This document shows, piece after piece, positions 45,334 through 53,762 of a stretch of 64,000 nt of DNA. Within the stretch, counting starts at the first letter, position 1. Each line of letters begins with the position of its first letter. The DNA lies in assembly GCF_023238205.1 (NCBI RefSeq), contig NZ_CP096659.1, positions 3,365,626 to 3,429,625 on the forward strand, given 5' to 3'. The position numbers and the translations under genes are program-made. The stretch is from Halorussus limi (lineage in GTDB: Archaea; Halobacteriota; Halobacteria; Halobacteriales; Haladaptataceae). The notes under the pieces were generated by a model. The model had not been told where the DNA came from. It saw only the letters and a list, made by a program, of their open reading frames with translations, and ran no database searches.

Positions 45334-46532
45334 CAGTCGTCACCCTCCGCCTCGGTCTCGGTCGCGCTCGGTTCGACGGCCGCGAATTCGAGGCTGTGGC
45401 TGATGGCGTCGCCGGTCTCGGTGTCGAAGAGGTGGACTCGCTCGCGGTCGAGGACGACCTCCACGCTCTCGTCGCTCTCGATGTCCGAGGAGGGGTCGAT
45501 GCTCATCAGCAACTGGTTCTGGGGCGCCTCGGCCGTTTCGCCTTCGATATCCATCTGCACGTCGGCAGCGTCGCCGGTCAGCAGGTAGACGAATATCTCG
45601 TCGCCCATCGGCTCCAGCACGTCGGTCTGGGCCGGGATGGGTTGGGTCGGGTTGGCGACCCCTTCGCTCATCTCCCGGAGGTAGACGTCCTCGGGGCGGA
45701 CGCCGAGCGTCAGGTGGTCGCCCTCGGTAACGCCCGACATCTGCGTGATGTCGAAGTCCACGTCGAAGTCGGGGGTCGTGAGACCGCTCGCGGTGACTTC
45801 CCCCTCGACGAAGTTCATCGAGGGCGACCCGATGAAGCCGGCGACGAACAGGTTCTGGGGTTCGTTGTAGCAGACCAGCGGCGGGTCGATTTGCTGGAGT
45901 TCGCCGCCGTCGATGATGGCGATGCGGTCGGACATCGTCATCGCCTCGGCCTGGTCGTGAGTGACGTAGATGATGGTGGTGTCCAGTTCCTTGTGGAGGC
46001 GCTGGAGTTCCGTCCGCATGTGGACGCGGAGTTTGGCGTCGAGGTTCGCCAGCGGTTCGTCCATCAGGAACACCTCTGGTTCCCGGACGATTGCCCGTGC
46101 AATCGCGACTCGCTGGCGCTGCCCGCCCGACATCTCGTCGGGCATACGGTCCAACATCCCCTCCAACTGGACGATGTCGGAGGCGCGTTCGACCCGGCGG
46201 TCTATCTCCTCTTTCGGGTAGTCCCGAAGTCGGAGTCCGAAGCTGATGTTGTCGTAGACGTCCATGTGGGGGAACAGCGCGATGTTCTGGAACACCATCG
46301 CGATTCCCCTGTCCTTCGGTGGCAGGTTCGTCACGTCCCGCTCCGCGATGGTGATGGTGCCGGACGTGGGCATGGTCAGCCCCGCGATGGTCTCCAGCGT
46401 GGTCGACTTGCCACACCCCGACGGACCGACCAGCGTGACGAACTCGCCGTCCTCGATGTCGAGGTTCATGTTGTCTACCGCCGTTACGTCGGCGTAGCGT
46501 TTCGTGACGTCGTCCAAGATGACTTTACCCAT
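45333..46532 (-). CDS. Carbohydrate ABC transporter, ATP-binding subunit (UgpC/MalK type)
   Basis: A 399-aa ATPase of the CUT1/MalK group. Walker A GPSGCGKST, ABC signature MSGGQRQRVAIARAIVREP, Walker B VFLMDEPLANLDAKLR and the switch His in YVTHDQAEAMTMSDR are all intact. The C-terminal ~130 residues form a TOBE/OB regulatory region. It powers uptake by the two permeases encoded upstream (minus strand). The start ATG lies 6 bp after the permease stop. Confidence 0.96.
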   Translation of the reverse strand: MGKVILDDVTKRYADVTAVDNMNLDIEDGEFVTLVGPSGCGKSTTLETIAGLTMPTSGTITIAERDVTNLPPKDRGIAMVFQNIALFPHMDVYDNISFGLRLRDYPKEEIDRRVERASDIVQLEGMLDRMPDEMSGGQRQRVAIARAIVREPEVFLMDEPLANLDAKLRVHMRTELQRLHKELDTTIIYVTHDQAEAMTMSDRIAIIDGGELQQIDPPLVCYNEPQNLFVAGFIGSPSMNFVEGEVTASGLTTPDFDVDFDITQMSGVTEGDHLTLGVRPEDVYLREMSEGVANPTQPIPAQTDVLEPMGDEIFVYLLTGDAADVQMDIEGETAEAPQNQLLMSIDPSSDIESDESVEVVLDRERVHLFDTETGDAISHSLEFAAVEPSATETEAEGDD

Positions 46533-46538
46533 TGTGTA

Positions 46539-47462
46539 TCACTCCTTGAGCGCTCCTGCGGTGAGTCCGCTGACGATTTTCTCCTGTGCCACGACCACGA
46601 GAATGGCGACGGGCAGGACCCCGACGATGCTCGCGGCCGCCATGAGGTTGTACAGTTGCGTGTACTGACCCTGATAGCTCAGGATGCCCCAGACGATGGG
46701 CGCCCAACTCTGGGCCTCCCCCGAGGTCATCAGGAACGAGAAGAAGAACTCGTTGTACACCGAGATGAACGTCAGCACGCCCGCCGTCGCCACTCCGGGT
46801 GCCGACAGCGGCATGATGACTCGGAACAGCGCCCCGAGTCGCGTCGTCCCCTCGATGCGCGCCGCGTCCTCCAACCCGTCCGGAATCTGCCCGTAGAACG
46901 TCGACAGGATGAATATCGACAGCGGCATGAACAGCGCGCTGAACGGGAGTATCATGGCGAACGGCGTGTTGAACAGGTTCGGACTCGACACTCCCAGCAG
47001 CGAGACGTTCCCCGTGAACAGCCGGAACAGCGGGATGATGAACGCCGCCGGCGGGAAGTACGACACCGCCAGTATCAGCAGCATCAGCGGTCCCTTGCCC
47101 GGGAATTCGAGCCTGCCGAACACGTAGCCCGCCAGACTCGCCAGTACCAGCACGATGGCCGTCGTGGCGATGCCCAGCACGAAGCTGTTGAACATGTAGA
47201 TGTGGAACGGCACCGTCGTGAACACGTTCACGAACGCCTCGGGGTTGAACCCGTGAGGCACCGGCGGGAAGCCGAAGCTGGTGATAGCCTCGTTCGGCGT
47301 GAGCGCCAGCACCAGCAGCCAGTAGAACGGGAACAGCGTCGTGAACAGGAAGAACAGCATGGCGACGTAGAACATCGCCCGATACACCTTCCCGGGATTC
47401 TGTATCGCCGAGTCTGCCCACCGAGAGAACGCGCCTTGGTTGGAATCAGTTTCAGTAGCCAT
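46539..47462 (-). CDS. Carbohydrate ABC transporter permease (MalG/UgpE type)
   Basis: A 307-aa permease with six transmembrane segments. The cytoplasmic EAA loop is visible as DGLEDAARIEGTTRLGALFR. I start at the ATG at 47462 (MATETDSNQG); the longer open frame runs through the upstream permease. A 2-bp gap from the upstream permease stop supports coupled translation. It forms the channel with the MalF-type partner. Confidence 0.94.
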   Translation of the reverse strand: MATETDSNQGAFSRWADSAIQNPGKVYRAMFYVAMLFFLFTTLFPFYWLLVLALTPNEAITSFGFPPVPHGFNPEAFVNVFTTVPFHIYMFNSFVLGIATTAIVLVLASLAGYVFGRLEFPGKGPLMLLILAVSYFPPAAFIIPLFRLFTGNVSLLGVSSPNLFNTPFAMILPFSALFMPLSIFILSTFYGQIPDGLEDAARIEGTTRLGALFRVIMPLSAPGVATAGVLTFISVYNEFFFSFLMTSGEAQSWAPIVWGILSYQGQYTQLYNLMAAASIVGVLPVAILVVVAQEKIVSGLTAGALKE

Positions 47463-47464
47463 CG

Positions 47465-48448
47465 TTATCCCCCAGTCTCCGTATCCGCGTACTTGACGAT
47501 GTACACCGAGACCACGATGCCGATGAGGCCCGCGGTGATGAACGCGATGGCCGCAGAGGTCCCGTACATGCGCGACCCGCGGAAGGTCGTCACGACGAGA
47601 CACGACAGCGACGGCACCGTGTTACAGCCGACGACCGTCTCGATGAGGCCGTAGATTCGCATCGCGCCGATGGTGCGGAACAGCATCGCGACCAGCACCG
47701 ACGGCAGGACCAGCGGCAGCGTAATCATCCTGAACTGCTGGTACTTCGTGGCTCCGGCGACTCTCCCCACGTCGTAGAGACTCCGGTCGACGCTCTGGAG
47801 TCCCGCGAGGATGATGAGCGCCATGAACGCCGAAGTCTTCCACACGTCCGCGACGATGAGGATGATGAGCGAGTCCACCGAGTTCGACAGCGGCGTCTCG
47901 CTGAAGATGCCCAGATTCTGGAGCGGGTCCACGAGGAACCCGATGTTGGGTTGGAACAGCAGGAAGAAAATCATCCCCTGAATCACGATGGGCACCGCCC
48001 ACGGGATGATGATGGCGACCCGAATCCACCGTCGGCCCCGGAAGTCCTGGTCGAGGACCAGCGCCTGCCCGAACCCGACCACCGTCTCGAAGAAGACGCT
48101 GGTGACGGTGAAGATGAGCGTCACCGTCAGCGCGCTCTTGAACGGAGTCGCCGGGTCGAAGAACGGCCTGACCAACAGCGCGTCGCGCTCACCGGTCAAC
48201 AGCGCGACGTAGTTCTGGAGTCCGACGAACTCCCCGAGCGCCTCGCTCCCGACGAGGTTGTCGGCGAACAGCGACATGCGGAACGTACTCAACAGCGGCC
48301 AGAACGCGATGAGACCGAGCAACAGCAGTACAGGCGTCAACAGCAGGTACGCGAACTGCGTGTCGCTCAGGTTCTCCATCCAGCGCACTGCCGCGACGTA
48401 CGGTCCCGACCGCTTCGATTCGCGAACCCCTTCGTCAGTTGTTGACAT
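47465..48448 (-). CDS. Carbohydrate ABC transporter permease (MalF/UgpA type)
   Basis: A 327-aa six-helix permease with an N-terminal cytoplasmic extension. The EAA-type loop reads SLYDVGRVAGATKYQQFRM. It pairs with the MalG-type permease and the ATPase downstream. The sequence is typical for CUT1 systems that import oligosaccharides, polyols or glycerol-3-phosphate. No large periplasmic P2 insert as in E. coli MalF is present. Confidence 0.94.
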   Translation of the reverse strand: MSTTDEGVRESKRSGPYVAAVRWMENLSDTQFAYLLLTPVLLLLGLIAFWPLLSTFRMSLFADNLVGSEALGEFVGLQNYVALLTGERDALLVRPFFDPATPFKSALTVTLIFTVTSVFFETVVGFGQALVLDQDFRGRRWIRVAIIIPWAVPIVIQGMIFFLLFQPNIGFLVDPLQNLGIFSETPLSNSVDSLIILIVADVWKTSAFMALIILAGLQSVDRSLYDVGRVAGATKYQQFRMITLPLVLPSVLVAMLFRTIGAMRIYGLIETVVGCNTVPSLSCLVVTTFRGSRMYGTSAAIAFITAGLIGIVVSVYIVKYADTETGG

Positions 48449-48479
48449 AAAAGGCGTGTAGGGTTTGGCTTCTCTCTGT

Positions 48480-49997
48480 CTATGCGCTGCTTTCGATGGC
48501 TTCGAGCTGGGCCTTGAGCTGGGTCATCGCCTGCTTGGGCTTGCCGCCCTTGCTGAACGCGCCGTTGACCTGCTGGGCAATCTTCGACGACTCGGCGGGC
48601 CAGACCGGCGTGACCGGCCGCGGAATCGCGTTCTCGCCAGCGACCCGGAGCGATTCGAGGTATCGGCCCATGACGGGCACCTCCTTGGCCCGGTTGGTGG
48701 TCAACAGCTTCGGTTCCGGCGGCAGGAAGCCCAGCACCTCGAAGAGCTTGTACTTGAACTCGTCGCTCATCATCGCTTTCAGCACCTCGACCGCCGCCTC
48801 CTTGTTGTTGGAGTTGGGATTGACCGCGTTGTGCCACCCGCCGAGCGCCGCGACCGGACCGCCCGTCATCGGGTACTTCGCCTGCTTCGGCGTCTTGGCG
48901 TACGGAATCGGCATCACACCGAGGTCCTTTCCGAGGTTCTCCTCGGAGCCGCTGATGTTGATGGCGTACGGCCAGTTGCGGTGCATGATGGCGTCGCCGT
49001 TCGTGAACGGTTTCCGAGACGGCTCCTCGGTCCACTGCATCACCGCCGCGGGCGCGATGTTCCCCTGATACTTGTTCAGGGTGTTGTTGGCGTTCGAGCC
49101 GTGGATGAACGTCCGGACCATCTTGATGGCGTTGATGACCTGCTGTTCGTCCACGGTGATGGGTCGGTCGCCCACCGGGCCGAAGAGGTACTTCTCGGGG
49201 TTGCCGAAGTACGCTCCGCCCCAACTCGACATGAACTCGTTGAAGTCACAGCACGACAGGCCCTCGTAGGCGCTCGCTTGGAAGGTGTAGCCGTACTGGA
49301 CGTCGTTGCTGTTCATCGCCTGCTTGGTCACCTGCGAGAACTTCTGCCACGTCATCGAGTCGGTCGCCCACTTGTCGAAGTCCGACTGGCCGAACCCGGC
49401 GCTCTTCAGGTAGTTCTGGTTGTACTGCATCGTCGGGAAGTCCGGGAACAGGGGCACCGCGTAGAGGTCGCCGTTCGGCCCCTTTGCCGTCGAGACGCTC
49501 GCGTCGAAGTACTGGTTCTCGACCCGCTGGATGCGACTCTTCGGGAAGTTCCCGGCCTGACTCAGGTTCATCAGCTGGTTCCGGACGACGAACGGAATCG
49601 TCCACCCGCTGTCCATGTACAGAATGTCGGGCTTCGAGCGTCCCGCCGAGAGCCACTGCTGGTACTGCGCTCGGCGGTTGTCAGTCACCGACGGACCCGC
49701 GAGGACGTTCACCTCGATGTCCTTCGAGAGACCGTTGTTGTACAGAATCGGCTGTAGTTCCTTGTTCCACGTCGCCCCCTGAAAGTCGGGGTCGGTGGCC
49801 CACTGGAGCGTCGTCTTCTGGCCCTGATTGTCGACGTTCCCGACCGTACCGCTGGTGTCGGCGCTCTCAGGGTCACCCCCGCCGATGCAACCGGCGAGTC
49901 CCGCCGCCGCTCCCGATGCCCCCACCGCCCGCACGAAGTTCCGGCGTGAGACACTCCCGTCCCGACCGTCGGACTCGTGTGAACTGCTGTCAACCAT
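48480..49997 (-). CDS. ABC transporter sugar-binding lipoprotein
   Basis: A 505-aa solute-binding protein starting MVDSSSHESDG (ATG at 49997). A Tat signal SRRNFVRAVGAS (RR at 18-19) precedes the lipobox LAGC (C37), so it is exported folded and lipid-anchored, the usual haloarchaeal mode. The mature part has the family-1 (malto-oligosaccharide/multiple sugar) binding pattern, e.g. TGGPVAALGGWHNAVNP. It is first in the operon, with a promoter and palindrome upstream. The ligand is unknown. Confidence 0.95.
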   Translation of the reverse strand: MVDSSSHESDGRDGSVSRRNFVRAVGASGAAAGLAGCIGGGDPESADTSGTVGNVDNQGQKTTLQWATDPDFQGATWNKELQPILYNNGLSKDIEVNVLAGPSVTDNRRAQYQQWLSAGRSKPDILYMDSGWTIPFVVRNQLMNLSQAGNFPKSRIQRVENQYFDASVSTAKGPNGDLYAVPLFPDFPTMQYNQNYLKSAGFGQSDFDKWATDSMTWQKFSQVTKQAMNSNDVQYGYTFQASAYEGLSCCDFNEFMSSWGGAYFGNPEKYLFGPVGDRPITVDEQQVINAIKMVRTFIHGSNANNTLNKYQGNIAPAAVMQWTEEPSRKPFTNGDAIMHRNWPYAINISGSEENLGKDLGVMPIPYAKTPKQAKYPMTGGPVAALGGWHNAVNPNSNNKEAAVEVLKAMMSDEFKYKLFEVLGFLPPEPKLLTTNRAKEVPVMGRYLESLRVAGENAIPRPVTPVWPAESSKIAQQVNGAFSKGGKPKQAMTQLKAQLEAIESSA

Positions 49998-50023
49998 TCC
50001 ACAGCGAATGACCACGTTTCACC

Positions 50024-50059
50024 ATTTATATCCTTGTGATAGTAACTACGGTTGTAGTT
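50024..50059 (-). promoter_or_regulatory. Sugar ABC operon promoter and operator-like palindrome
   Basis: ATATAAAT (complement of 50024-50031) lies 27-34 bp before the binding-protein ATG. Just upstream, AACTAC (50044-50049) and GTAGTT (50054-50059) are a perfect 6-bp inverted repeat with a GGTT spacer. Its position next to the TATA/BRE suits a regulator; TrmB encoded at 52265 is the obvious candidate. Confidence 0.6.
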
Positions 50060-50206
50060 GTGTAATTCCGACAGTAAGCTCGGGTTTCCGTGGCGTGGTT
50101 CGACGTCCGCGCCGTAACACAGACGACACGTCAGATTGAGTGAGCAGTGACCGGCCAACGGGACCGGTTCCCGCGGACCGGGACAGCCACTGCGAGGATT
50201 CCGTGG

Positions 50207-51184
50207 CTATAGGTCGGCGATAACGCGAGACCAAGCGGGCTCTAAGGGCGCTTCGAGTCGCTCGATTTCCGAGTCGTCGAGGGTGACGTCGAGGGCGGCG
50301 ACGTTCTCTTCGAGGTGGTCGATGCTCCGCGGCCCGATAATCGGCGCGTCCACCACGTCTTTGTGGAGCAACCACGCGAGACTGACCTGCGCGGGCGTCG
50401 CGTCCTTCCCGTCGGCGACGTCCCGGACCGCGTCCAGCACCTGCCAGTTCTCCTCGGTGAACCGCTCGTGGGTGTGTTCGTCGGTCGCGGCCCGCCCCTC
50501 GTCGGGGTCGTCCTCGCGGTCGTACTTCCCGGTCAGGAATCCGCCTCCGAGCGGGCTCCACGGGATGACGCCGACGCCTTGGTCGGCACAGACCGGCAGG
50601 ACGTTCTCCTCCTCTTGGCGATCCACGAGGTTGTACTGGGGCTGCATGCAGGAAAAGCGGGCGTAGTCGTTCAGGTCGCTCTCGTAGAGCGCCTTCGTGA
50701 ACTGCCACGCCGCCATGGTGGAGGCACCGATGTACCGGACCTTCCCGGTCTCGACGAGGTGGTCGAGCGCGTGGAGGGTCTCCTCGATGGGCGTCGAGTC
50801 GTCCCACCGGTGAATCTGGTAGAGGTCGATGTAGTCGGTGTCGAGTCGCTCCAGACTCCCCTCGACTTGGTCCAAGACGTGCTTGCGCGAGAGGCCCTGC
50901 TTGTTCGGTCCCTCGCCCATCAAACCGTACACCTTCGTCGCAATCACCAGTTCCTCGCGGTCGTACTCCGCGATGGCGTCGCCCACGATGTCCTCGCTCT
51001 CGCCGTGGGAGTAGACGTTCGCTGTGTCGAGGAAGTTGATACCGAGGTCGATGGCGCGGTCGATTATCTCGTGGCTCTTGTCCTCGTCGTTTATCATCCA
51101 CTCGCGGTCGCTCCCGAAGTTCATGCAACCGAGGCAGAACCGCGAGACTTCGAGGCCCGTGTCGCCGAGCGTCGTGTACTCCAT
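50207..51184 (-). CDS. Aldo/keto reductase
   Basis: A 325-aa NADP(H)-dependent AKR starting MEYTTLGDTGLEVSRFCLG (ATG at 51184; GTG at 51199 is possible). The TIM-barrel family signatures are present: FLDTANVYSHGESE with the catalytic Asp/Tyr, VIATKVYG with the Lys, YQIHRWDD with the His, and GPRSIDHLEEN for NADP binding. It could reduce or oxidise a sugar near the ABC operon; substrate unproven. It lies between that operon and a divergent hypothetical membrane protein. Confidence 0.94.
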   Translation of the reverse strand: MEYTTLGDTGLEVSRFCLGCMNFGSDREWMINDEDKSHEIIDRAIDLGINFLDTANVYSHGESEDIVGDAIAEYDREELVIATKVYGLMGEGPNKQGLSRKHVLDQVEGSLERLDTDYIDLYQIHRWDDSTPIEETLHALDHLVETGKVRYIGASTMAAWQFTKALYESDLNDYARFSCMQPQYNLVDRQEEENVLPVCADQGVGVIPWSPLGGGFLTGKYDREDDPDEGRAATDEHTHERFTEENWQVLDAVRDVADGKDATPAQVSLAWLLHKDVVDAPIIGPRSIDHLEENVAALDVTLDDSEIERLEAPLEPAWSRVIADL

Positions 51185-51306
51185 GTCTGTCTCTGGCACG
51201 CACGCCGCTACGGCGACCGGGTGTAAAACGGTACGGGGAGCGGCGAAACGGTCCGGAGAGACGCGCGTCCGGAAAACCGAAGCCCCTCGACACCGATACG
51301 TCGGAC

Positions 51307-52242
51307 ATGGACTCCCTCTACGACAGACTTCGAGACCCCTCGCACACCGGCGACCGACGGTGCTGGCCCTGCACCGTCGTCAACGTCGTATTACTGCTCG
51401 TCGCGGCCGCGTTCGTCGCGCGCCGCCGCTCGCGGTCGCTCGCGGCCGTTCTCGGGGGCGTTGGCGCGGCGGCCATCGCGGTCCGCGGGTATCTGGTTCC
51501 CTTCACGCCGCGGTTCGCGCCGCGACTGGTCTCGTGGCTCCCGGGCGACCCCTTCGGTCACGGCGACCCGACACCGATCGGCGCGTCTCGGACGCTCGGG
51601 GAGTCCGGCACGCCCGACGCGTCCGACCGCACGGGAACAGATGACCCGCCGGACGCTCCGGCCGCCCCCGACGCCTCGGGGTCGCTGGGCGACGAGACCG
51701 ACGCCGAGGACGCCGGAGAGGCGGTCCTGTCGGCGCTCCTCGACCGCGGCGTGGTCGTCGCCGACGACCGGTCGGTCGCACTCGACGAGGAGTTTCGGGA
51801 CGCGTGGCGCGCGGAGATGGAGACCCTTCGGGCGCGAGACGACGACGGACTCGCGGCCGCGCTCCGGGAAGCCGGACCCGACGGCGCGGTCGTGGACGTG
51901 GTGGAGTCCAACGGTTGGGCCGGCGACGACCGGCGTTGGTTCGTGGTCTCCGACGGGAGCGACGACCCCGCGAACGAGAGTTGGCTGACTCGGCCGGTCG
52001 CACTCGCGGAAGCCGCGGCGGTCCGGGCGCTGGCCGACGAGACCGACCTTCCCGCGACGCGCCGGGCACAGGCCGCCGCGCCGCTCCGGACGCTCCTGCA
52101 GGCGTGTCCGGTCTGCGACGGACCGGTCGAGGAGACCACCGAGACGGACTGCTGTGGAGGGCCGGGCGGGACGCGGCCCGACGCCCCCGACGACGTGCTG
52201 GCGTGTGCCGACTGCGGCGCGCGACTCTACACTTTCGAGTAG
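51307..52242 (+). CDS. Haloarchaeal membrane protein with C-terminal zinc ribbon
   Basis: A 311-aa protein with two hydrophobic helices near the N-terminus (CTVVNVVLLLVAAAFVA and LGGVGAAAIAVRGYLV), a disordered acidic linker (residues ~85-130), a soluble domain, and a C-terminal zinc ribbon with CPVCDG and CADCGA. Cys-rich TDCCGG between them may add a ligand. I do not recognise a characterised family. It is convergent with the TrmB gene (22 bp between the ends). Confidence 0.7.
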   Translation: MDSLYDRLRDPSHTGDRRCWPCTVVNVVLLLVAAAFVARRRSRSLAAVLGGVGAAAIAVRGYLVPFTPRFAPRLVSWLPGDPFGHGDPTPIGASRTLGESGTPDASDRTGTDDPPDAPAAPDASGSLGDETDAEDAGEAVLSALLDRGVVVADDRSVALDEEFRDAWRAEMETLRARDDDGLAAALREAGPDGAVVDVVESNGWAGDDRRWFVVSDGSDDPANESWLTRPVALAEAAAVRALADETDLPATRRAQAAAPLRTLLQACPVCDGPVEETTETDCCGGPGGTRPDAPDDVLACADCGARLYTFE

Positions 52243-52264
52243 CGGCCGAAGAAGCGTGGCGTAG

Positions 52265-53320
52265 TTACCGCGCGGGCGGACTGTTCCGACCGATTCGGAT
52301 TTCGTGGGCTTCGACGTCCTCCAGGGCGGCGACCTGTCCGCCGACCGTGACCACGCCGTCGTCGGTCTCTATCTTCATCCCGGCGACGCGCTCGCCCGCC
52401 TCGAACGAGAAGCCGACGACCTCGCCCTCCACGACGCGTGAGGAACCGGTCTCGATGTCCCGGCCCTCGATGGTGGCGTAGAAGTCGCCGTCGAGTTCCT
52501 GCAACTCCTTCACGCAGCGACGGATGGAGGCGTACCGGCGGGGGAACGGGCGGTCCTCGCCGTCGGTCGCGAGGGTGCGCTCGGCGGTGGTCCAGAGGAC
52601 GGTGCCGAAGAACCCGGAGACGAGAAAGCCCAGCGCCGAACGGTTGAAGATGACGCCGTAGCGGTCCTCGTCGTCCCGCAGGGCGTCCTGCGTGGCGTAG
52701 ATGGAGTACTCGCCGTCGGCGACCGCGATGACCGGCGTGGTGATGCCCCGGCGGGCGCGGGCGGTGGTCGCCACGTCGAGGTAGTCGAACTTCGCGGGGT
52801 CGGGCGCTTCCGAGGCGGGCGTGACCAGCAGTTCGACGCTGACGCCAGAATCGACGGCGGTGCTCAACTCGTCGCTGAACCGCTCCAGCAGGTCCGGGGT
52901 CAGCGAGAGCGCGATTTCGAACTCGGCCTCGGTGATGACCTCTTCGAGGTACCTGAGGATGGTCGAGCGCGACTTGACCAGCGAGACCGCCTCGGTCTCT
53001 CGGGCGGGCGCGGTGTAGCGGGCTTCGAGTTCCGAGACCATGTCCATCAGCGACGACTGGATGCCGGAGAAGGCCTCGTCGGGGTCCACCGCGATGACCT
53101 TCATCGGTCGGGACTCGCGGAGTTCGACCAGTCCGCGGTCGCTGAGGCTCCGAACCGTGTCGTACACTCGTGGCTGCGGGATGTCGGTCCGGTCGGCGAT
53201 TTGGCTCGCGGTCAGGTCGCCGTGTTCGAGGACTGTGAGGTAAGCGTCGATTTCGTACTCGCCGAGGTCGAACCGGTCGCCGACCTTCTCCAACGTCGCG
53301 TAGAGGTCGTCTGAACTCAT
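52265..53320 (-). CDS. TrmB-family sugar-responsive regulator
   Basis: A 351-aa TrmB-type protein: an N-terminal winged helix ([35 protein letters not shown], shown as separate helices in that order), a helical linker, and a C-terminal sugar-binding domain including [17 protein letters not shown]-like sequence (visible as [13 protein letters not shown]). TrmB proteins control sugar transport and gluconeogenesis genes in haloarchaea. I favour the ATG at 53320, because the TATA-like GATAAAT (around 53351-53357) is at leaderless spacing from it; the ATG at 53332 is 18-25 bp away. Its likely target is the ABC operon. Confidence 0.9.
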   Translation of the reverse strand: MSSDDLYATLEKVGDRFDLGEYEIDAYLTVLEHGDLTASQIADRTDIPQPRVYDTVRSLSDRGLVELRESRPMKVIAVDPDEAFSGIQSSLMDMVSELEARYTAPARETEAVSLVKSRSTILRYLEEVITEAEFEIALSLTPDLLERFSDELSTAVDSGVSVELLVTPASEAPDPAKFDYLDVATTARARRGITTPVIAVADGEYSIYATQDALRDDEDRYGVIFNRSALGFLVSGFFGTVLWTTAERTLATDGEDRPFPRRYASIRRCVKELQELDGDFYATIEGRDIETGSSRVVEGEVVGFSFEAGERVAGMKIETDDGVVTVGGQVAALEDVEAHEIRIGRNSPPAR

Positions 53321-53515
53321 GTGAGAAGCCATACTCTCGAAGGGTAAATGATTTATCCGGTTTCGAGTAGCACCGGTTTCCGAAAACGAGTTTCATCCTC
53401 TGCGTAGTAACGGCGGTAATCCGGAGGAGCAGGTATTGGAACCTCAAAACGAGGGAGTGAACGAGTCTAGGGACGACGCAGCGAGTCGGCACGTCGTGAG
53501 TTCGTCCCGGCTTCG
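53321..53515. other. TrmB upstream region, no gene seen
   Basis: About 195 bp from the TrmB start to the TATA box at 53516. It holds the TrmB promoter and an imperfect palindrome GGTAAATGATTTATCC (53343-53358). Beyond that I see only short frames with no family pattern. Confidence 0.5.
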
Positions 53516-53523
53516 TTTATAAA
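53516..53523 (+). promoter_or_regulatory. Strong TATA box of a non-coding transcript candidate
   Basis: TTTATAAA is a near-perfect archaeal TATA box. The next plus-strand gene starts more than 1.1 kb away, and the first ATG after it (53570) opens only a 12-codon frame. Confidence 0.6.
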
Positions 53524-53545
53524 CCCTCGGAGCGGGAAGTAGACG

Positions 53546-53701
53546 AGGCGAGAATTGCGAGAAGGAGCTATGGTATACACCAGCAGACGACCGCGAGCGA
53601 GGAGGTAGCGCGGCGCTTCGCGCCGTGCGACGCGACGAGCGGACCAAGGAACCCTCGAAGAAGCGCCTTCGGCGCTTCTGAGGGGGTGACGCAGTGTTTT
53701 T
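53546..53701 (+). ncRNA. Candidate structured non-coding RNA
   Basis: Expected to start about 25 bp after the TATA box. Two strong hairpins follow: GCGCGGCGC / GCGCCGTGC around TTC (53608-53628), and a terminator-like stem at 53652-53686 with arms AGAAGCGCC / GGCGCTTCT around TTC plus an outer CCCTC/GAGGG stem. A run of five or more T (53697-53701) ends it. A 12-codon frame (ATG at 53570) with GGAG 2 bases upstream is the only peptide option. RNA function and ends are inferred; the segment may also be a dispersed repeat. Confidence 0.45.
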
Positions 53702-53704
53702 GAT

Positions 53705-53760
53705 CAACCTTTTCCTGCGCTCCGGGCCGCATGTGGCGGCCCTCCGCTGGCAAAAGGTTG
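53705..53760. terminator. Nested inverted repeat between ncRNA candidate and PAC2 gene
   Basis: Outer arms CAACCTTTT (53705-53713) and AAAAGGTTG (53752-53760), and inner arms GGGCCGC (53724-53730) and GCGGCCC (53736-53742), form a large cruciform-capable structure. It begins 2 bp after the PAC2 stop codon (minus strand) and just after the T-run of the plus-strand candidate RNA, so it could terminate both. It may also be part of a dispersed haloarchaeal element. Confidence 0.6.
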
Positions 53761-53762
53761 TC

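Noticed and set aside
45396-47654. 752-aa plus-strand frame
   Set aside because: It mirrors the ABC ATPase and permease genes on the minus strand; composition is His/Arg/Asp-shadow and no motif is seen.
53444-53707. 87-aa minus-strand frame in the hairpin-rich region
   Set aside because: Runs opposite the TATA-driven candidate RNA and crosses its hairpins; low-complexity Ser/Arg sequence; no recognisable domain.
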